Source: Actinospica durhamensis (lineage in GTDB: Bacteria > Actinomycetota > Actinomycetes > Streptomycetales > Catenulisporaceae). Taken from it: DNA of 33,978 nt. A program made the translations under genes and the position numbers. Each line of letters starts with the position of its first letter. Within the stretch, counting starts at the first letter, position 1. This document shows, one piece after another, positions 30,139 to 33,978 of this stretch. The stretch spans positions 1-33,978 of the forward strand of contig NZ_JAGSOG010000073.1 in assembly GCF_018139695.1 (NCBI RefSeq), in the 5' to 3' direction. A model generated the notes under the pieces. That model did no database searches, was not told where the DNA came from, and was given only the letters and a program-made list of their open reading frames with translations.

Positions 30139-32139
30139 ATGATCGATCCACCCGCCGCGGCCGCCCCGGCCGGCCAGGGGCTCGGCCCGGTGGCGCCCAC
30201 CGCCGCCGCGCGCACCCGGCTGCGCCCGGCCGCGGCCGCCGCGGTGACCGGCGGATTCTGGGCCGGGCGGCGGGCGGTGATCGCCGAGGCGAGCATCCCG
30301 CAGGGTCCGGGGCTGCTCGAGTCGGCCGGGAACCTGCACAACCTGCGGGTGGCCGCGGGCCTTGAGGCCGGGGAGTTCCGCGGCCGCTACCCCTTCGTGG
30401 ACTCGGACGTCTACAAGTGGCTCGAGGCCGCCTGCTGGCAGCTGGCCGAGATCGGCCCCGGCGAGGGCGGGGCGGCCGGCCGGCAGCTCGCGGAGGACGT
30501 GGAACGCATCAGCACCCTGATCGCGGCGGCGCAGGAGCCGGACGGCTACCTCAACACCTGGTTCCAGCTCGGCCGGGGCGAGGGCCGCTTCGCCGACCTG
30601 ACCTGGGGTCACGAGCTGTACTGCGCCGGGCATCTGATCCAGGCCGGCATCGCGCACCGCCGGGCCACCGGCCGAACCGTCCTGTTCGAGGCCGGGCGCC
30701 GCTTCGCCGACCTGCTCGACGCGGTGTTCGGCCCGGAGGCGAAGGACGGCATCGACGGCGTCGAGGGCCACCCGGAGATCGAGACCGCGCTGGTGGAGCT
30801 CTACCGCGAGACCGGCGAACGGCGCTACCTCACTCTCGCCGGGCACCTGGTGGACCGGCGCGGCCACGGCCTGCTCGGCGGCAGCGGGTACTTCCAGGAC
30901 CGGGTCCCGGTGCGCGCGGCGCAGGACGTCGAGGGCCACGCCGTGCGCCAGCTCTACCTGCTGGCCGGGGTCGCCGACCTGGCCGCGGAGACCGGCGAAC
31001 AAGAGCTGATATCAGTGGTCGAACGCGTGTGGGAGGCGATGGCCGCGGCCAAGACCCACCTGACCGGCGGGCTCGGCGCCCGGCACGAGGGCGAGTCCTT
31101 CGGCGACCCGTACGAACTGCCCACCGAGCAGGCGTACTGCGAGACCTGCGCCGCGGTCGCCTCAGTGCAGTGGAACTGGCGGATGGCGCTGCTCACCGGC
31201 CGCGCCCGGTACGCCGACCTGGCCGAACGCACGCTGTTCAACGCGCTGCTGGCCGGAGTCTCGCTGGACGGCACCCGCTGGCTGTATGTCAATCCCCTGC
31301 AGGTGCGGGACGGCTACACCGATCCGGGCGGGGACAAGACCACCCGGCGCACCCGCTGGTTCCGCTGCGCCTGCTGCCCGCCCAACGTGATGCGGCTGCT
31401 GGCCGCGCTGCCGCACTACCTGCTGTCCGCCGACGTCGAGGGCGTGCAGGTGCATCAGTACGCCACCGGACGCTTCGTGGCCGAGACCGGCGCGGGTCCG
31501 GTCGAGCTGAGCGTCGAGACCGACTATCCCTGGTCCGGCGCCGTCCGGCTGACGGTGCAGCGCGGCCCGGGGGATTGGACGCTCTCGCTGCGGCTGCCGC
31601 ACTGGTGCACCGGCTACCGCCTGAGCGTGGCGGGCGAGCCGGTGCGCCCCGAGCAGCAGGACGGCTGGCTGCGGGTACGGCGCGGCTGGCGCCCGGGCGA
31701 GGAGGTCGAGCTCGTCTTCGACCTGGAGCCGCGGCTGACCGGCGCCGACCCGCGCGTCGACGCGGTGCGCGGCAGCCTCGCGATCGAGCGCGGGCCACTG
31801 GTGTACTGCGTGGAGGAGGCCGACCATCCCGGCGGCGGCCTCGACCGCCTCGTCCTCGACGACGCCGCCGCCCTGGCCGAGGAGAACCGCCCCGACCTGC
31901 TCGGCGGCGTCGTCACGGTGCGCGCAGCCGGCCGGCGCCGCGCGGGCGGGCGGTCGGCCGACTGGTGGCCCTACCAGCCGCACCTGCCCCTCCGTACGGC
32001 GCCGTCCGGCCCGGATCGGCCCGGCGAGCCGACCCGGCCGATGGAGCCGGGCGAGCCCCTGGCCCTGACCGCGGTGCCCTACTACGCCTGGGCGAACCGG
32101 GAGGACGGCGCCATGCGGGTGTGGCTGCCTACCGGCTGA
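30139..32139 (+). CDS. GH127 family beta-L-arabinofuranosidase-like glycoside hydrolase
   Basis: A 666-residue protein of the GH127 (former DUF1680) family. Key residues match the characterised cysteine glycosidase HypBA1: Glu335 and Cys337 (YCETCAA) and the pair Cys412-Cys413 (FRCACCPPN). These correspond to the zinc-coordinating Glu/Cys set and the nucleophilic Cys. The (alpha/alpha)6 barrel is recognisable from DGYLNTWFQLGRG, LTWGHELYCAGHLIQA, EGHPEIETALVELYRETG and TGGLGARHEGESFGDPYELP. The C-terminal beta-domains span about residues 430-666. There is no signal peptide, so it acts on imported arabino-oligosaccharides in the cytoplasm. The ATG follows AAGAGGAG. Overlaps the next gene tail-to-tail by 11 bases. 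Confidence 0.93.
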   Translation: MIDPPAAAAPAGQGLGPVAPTAAARTRLRPAAAAAVTGGFWAGRRAVIAEASIPQGPGLLESAGNLHNLRVAAGLEAGEFRGRYPFVDSDVYKWLEAACWQLAEIGPGEGGAAGRQLAEDVERISTLIAAAQEPDGYLNTWFQLGRGEGRFADLTWGHELYCAGHLIQAGIAHRRATGRTVLFEAGRRFADLLDAVFGPEAKDGIDGVEGHPEIETALVELYRETGERRYLTLAGHLVDRRGHGLLGGSGYFQDRVPVRAAQDVEGHAVRQLYLLAGVADLAAETGEQELISVVERVWEAMAAAKTHLTGGLGARHEGESFGDPYELPTEQAYCETCAAVASVQWNWRMALLTGRARYADLAERTLFNALLAGVSLDGTRWLYVNPLQVRDGYTDPGGDKTTRRTRWFRCACCPPNVMRLLAALPHYLLSADVEGVQVHQYATGRFVAETGAGPVELSVETDYPWSGAVRLTVQRGPGDWTLSLRLPHWCTGYRLSVAGEPVRPEQQDGWLRVRRGWRPGEEVELVFDLEPRLTGADPRVDAVRGSLAIERGPLVYCVEEADHPGGGLDRLVLDDAAALAEENRPDLLGGVVTVRAAGRRRAGGRSADWWPYQPHLPLRTAPSGPDRPGEPTRPMEPGEPLALTAVPYYAWANREDGAMRVWLPTG

Positions 32140-32974
32140 GCTTGAGCGCCGAGGCCAGCTCGCGGTAGGCCGGGAGCGCGTCATCGGTGCCGATGACCTG
32201 CAGCGGGACGTGGTCGGCGCCGGCTTCCAGATGCGCGCGCACGGCGGCGGCGAGGTGGTCGGCGTCGCCGTTCGCGATGACGGCGTCGAACAGCCGGTCG
32301 CTGCCGTCCCCGCGCACCTCGTCCTCGGTGAAGCCGAGGCGTCGCAGGTTACTGACGTAGTTGTTCAGGCCCAGGTACATCCGCAGGGTGGAGGTGCCGG
32401 CGGCGCGGGCGCTTGCCGGGTCGGTGTCCAGGATCAGCTTGTGCTCCGGCGCGAGCAGCGCCTCGGGGCCGAGGATCTGCCGCGCCTGCCGGGTGTGCTC
32501 GGGCGTGACCAGGTACGGATGCGCTCCGGCGGTGCGCTCGGCGGCCAGGCGCAGCACGCGCGGGCCGAGCGCGGCCAGGACCAGGCGCTGCTTCGGCACG
32601 CCCGCCTCGTCGAGCACGTCCAGATAGGCCGTCAGCGCCTCGTACGGCCGGGCGAACTCCGCCGTCGCCTCCCGGTGTCCCGCGCCGATGCCGAGCAGGA
32701 AGCGGTCGGGGTGGCGCGCCGCGATGCGGTGGTAGGAGCGGGCCACCTCGGCCGCGGGCGACTTCCAGATGTTGACGATCCCGGTCGCCACCACCAGTGT
32801 CTCGGTCGCGTCCAGCAGTGCCTCGACGTCGGCCAGCTCGGCCGAGGGGGAGCTGCCGACCCACAGCGCCGAGTAGCCCAGCCGCTCGAGCTCCACCGCC
32901 AGCTCCGGCGTGGTCCTGCCTCCGCGCCACACGCCCACCGGGCCCAGCGCGATCCTGTTCACCGTGTCAGTCAT
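32129..32974 (-). CDS. LLM-class F420-dependent oxidoreductase (TIGR03620-like)
   Basis: A 281-residue luciferase-like TIM barrel. The start MTDTVNRIALGPVGVWRGGR, the LERLGYSALWVGSSPSAELA segment, GIVNIWKSPAAEVARSYHRI, DRFLLGIGAGHRE and LAALGPRVLRLAAERTAGAH are typical of actinobacterial F420-dependent members. The hydride-transfer substrate is unknown. The ATG at 32974 is chosen for its fit to the family. The frame stays open upstream but antisense to the transporter gene. It is transcribed after the EamA transporter gene on the same strand, 50 bases apart, and could be in one operon with it. Confidence 0.87.
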   Translation of the reverse strand: MTDTVNRIALGPVGVWRGGRTTPELAVELERLGYSALWVGSSPSAELADVEALLDATETLVVATGIVNIWKSPAAEVARSYHRIAARHPDRFLLGIGAGHREATAEFARPYEALTAYLDVLDEAGVPKQRLVLAALGPRVLRLAAERTAGAHPYLVTPEHTRQARQILGPEALLAPEHKLILDTDPASARAAGTSTLRMYLGLNNYVSNLRRLGFTEDEVRGDGSDRLFDAVIANGDADHLAAAVRAHLEAGADHVPLQVIGTDDALPAYRELASALKLSR

Positions 32975-33024
32975 GGTCGCTGTAACCCGCCGGGCGCCAC
33001 GATCGATTCCCGGCCGGCCGCGGC

Positions 33025-33978
33025 TCACTCGATCGGGGTGGACCGGGCCCGCCGGCCGAGCAGACCCACCGCCTGGCCGCAGAACACGACGAGGATGCCG
33101 AGCCAGACCGACCCGCCGGGAACGCGGCCGGTCAGCGCGATGCCGGTGAGCGCCGCGGCGACCGGGGCGATGCCGGTGATCACGCCCGCGCGGTCGGGCC
33201 CGAGCGCGGCGACGGTGGAGTACCAGAGGATGAAGGCGACCGTCGTGACCAGCACGGTGAGGAACGCGGTCGCAGCCCACTGTGACGCAGTGATCCGCAG
33301 CAGCGCGCTCGGGCCCTCGGTGGCCAGGCCCAGCACGGTGAAGGCCGCCGCGCCGATCCAGATCGCGTGCAGCGAGACGCCGAGCGCGCCGTGCCGCGGC
33401 AGCACCGGCACCGCAAGCAGCGTGAAGCAGGCCTCGCACACGAGCACCACCGCCGCCCAGCCGAGCCCGATCGCGTCCGCGCGCCCGGTGCCCTCCACCA
33501 GCGCGCCGCCCACGGTCACCACGGCGGCCGCGACCAGGGTGCGGCGGCTCGGCACCCGCCGCTCGATCAGCGGCCCGACCACGCCGAGCACCACCGGCAC
33601 GCAGGCCACCGCGACCGCGATGACGGCCGGCTCGGCGTGGGCCAGACCGCGCACGATCGCGACGTTGAACAGCACAAGGCCCACCGCCGCGATCCCGGCG
33701 AGCCACACCCACTCCAGCCCGCGCGGCCGCTCGAGCCGCACGCCCTGCCGCTTCGCGACGGCCAGCAGGATCAGTCCCGCCGCCGCGTAGCGCACGGCCT
33801 GCGCGGTGTAGAGCGTGTCCGGCGTCAGCGCCCGGGAGACGCCGAAACTCGCGCCGAGCAGCACCATCGCGCCCGCGCCGGTGGCCAGGGCGCGCCCGCG
33901 GTACGGCCGGGGCGGCGTCTCGGGCCGGGCGGGCCGGGCGGGCGGCGCGACCGGCCCCGCCGCGGCCGCGATCGCATA
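33025..33978 (-). CDS. EamA (DMT) family transporter, 5' end beyond the window
   Basis: An inner-membrane permease with about ten hydrophobic helices in two EamA repeats (FGVSRALTPDTLYTAQAVRY, AHAEPAVIAVAVACVPVVLG in repeat 1; ATAFLTVLVTTVAFILWYST, AGVITGIAPVAAALTGIALT in repeat 2). The frame is open from the window edge and has no ATG/GTG/TTG before ATG 33867. The residues before that Met (LATGAGA) belong to helix 1, so the true start probably lies past 33978, and 317 codons are visible. The family exports metabolites or amino acids. The substrate is not readable. Confidence 0.85.
   Translation of the reverse strand, partial: YAIAAAAGPVAPPARPARPETPPRPYRGRALATGAGAMVLLGASFGVSRALTPDTLYTAQAVRYAAAGLILLAVAKRQGVRLERPRGLEWVWLAGIAAVGLVLFNVAIVRGLAHAEPAVIAVAVACVPVVLGVVGPLIERRVPSRRTLVAAAVVTVGGALVEGTGRADAIGLGWAAVVLVCEACFTLLAVPVLPRHGALGVSLHAIWIGAAAFTVLGLATEGPSALLRITASQWAATAFLTVLVTTVAFILWYSTVAALGPDRAGVITGIAPVAAALTGIALTGRVPGGSVWLGILVVFCGQAVGLLGRRARSTPIE

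Overview
The window is very GC-rich, with strong codon-position bias, short intergenic gaps and many GTG/TTG starts. Gene content (AfsR/SARP-type regulator, MmyB-type XRE regulator, DevR/DevS pair, SPW protein, F420-type luciferase-like oxidoreductase, secreted ricin-type lectin and glycosidases) points to a filamentous, soil-living actinomycete near Streptomycetales or Catenulisporales. I cannot name the genus. I see no rRNA, tRNA, CRISPR array, insertion sequence or prophage.

Layout. 1-2.3 kb: tail of an upstream gene, a secreted GH16 glucanase with a CBM6-like module, and a hypothetical gene. 2.5-3.9 kb: a promoter, a 32-residue leader peptide of the HVD..R..SA.C type and a luciferase-like flavin monooxygenase. 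3.98-5.5 kb: a possible tiny leader ORF and a CvrA/NhaP2-like K+/H+ antiporter, facing a secreted beta-trefoil lectin across a shared terminator. 6.3-11.7 kb, minus strand: a zinc alcohol dehydrogenase, an aldo/keto reductase and a 1073-residue XRE-SARP-NB-ARC-TPR regulator, with an MmyB-type regulator divergent from the dehydrogenase. 12.8-16.3 kb: a Pro-rich membrane-anchored protein and a divergent MarR/DHA2 exporter pair. 16.6-24.0 kb: a hypoxia/dormancy-type block (phosphoketolase, two-helix membrane protein, DevR/OsdR-like response regulator, pyridoxamine-phosphate-oxidase-fold protein, GAF-GAF histidine kinase, SPW membrane protein). 24.2-28.9 kb: a small hypothetical protein, PolX repair polymerase, GlsB/YeaQ-type small membrane protein and a divergent HxlR/MFS pair. 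28.9-34 kb: a secreted SGNH hydrolase, an intracellular GH127 arabinofuranosidase-like enzyme, an F420-type oxidoreductase and an EamA transporter cut by the window edge.

The most interesting signal is in the dormancy block. Five 20-bp sites resembling the mycobacterial DevR box lie upstream of phosphoketolase, devR (two), the PNPOx gene and the SPW gene. At four promoters the box nearest the gene is centred 30.5-31.5 bp before a candidate -10 hexamer that is followed by a G-rich discriminator. At three of them the predicted transcription start falls on, or within one base of, the start codon. This suggests a locally encoded DevR/DevS regulon read largely from leaderless mRNAs and linking redox or oxygen sensing to phosphoketolase metabolism.

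A second theme is start architecture. Several other genes (MmyB, MarR, HxlR, its MFS partner, PolX) also have a -10-like hexamer 6-7 nt before the start codon. The short G-rich stretch between them, easily read as a Shine-Dalgarno, may instead be a promoter discriminator. Most convergent gene pairs are separated by perfect or near-perfect hairpins, while two pairs overlap tail-to-tail.
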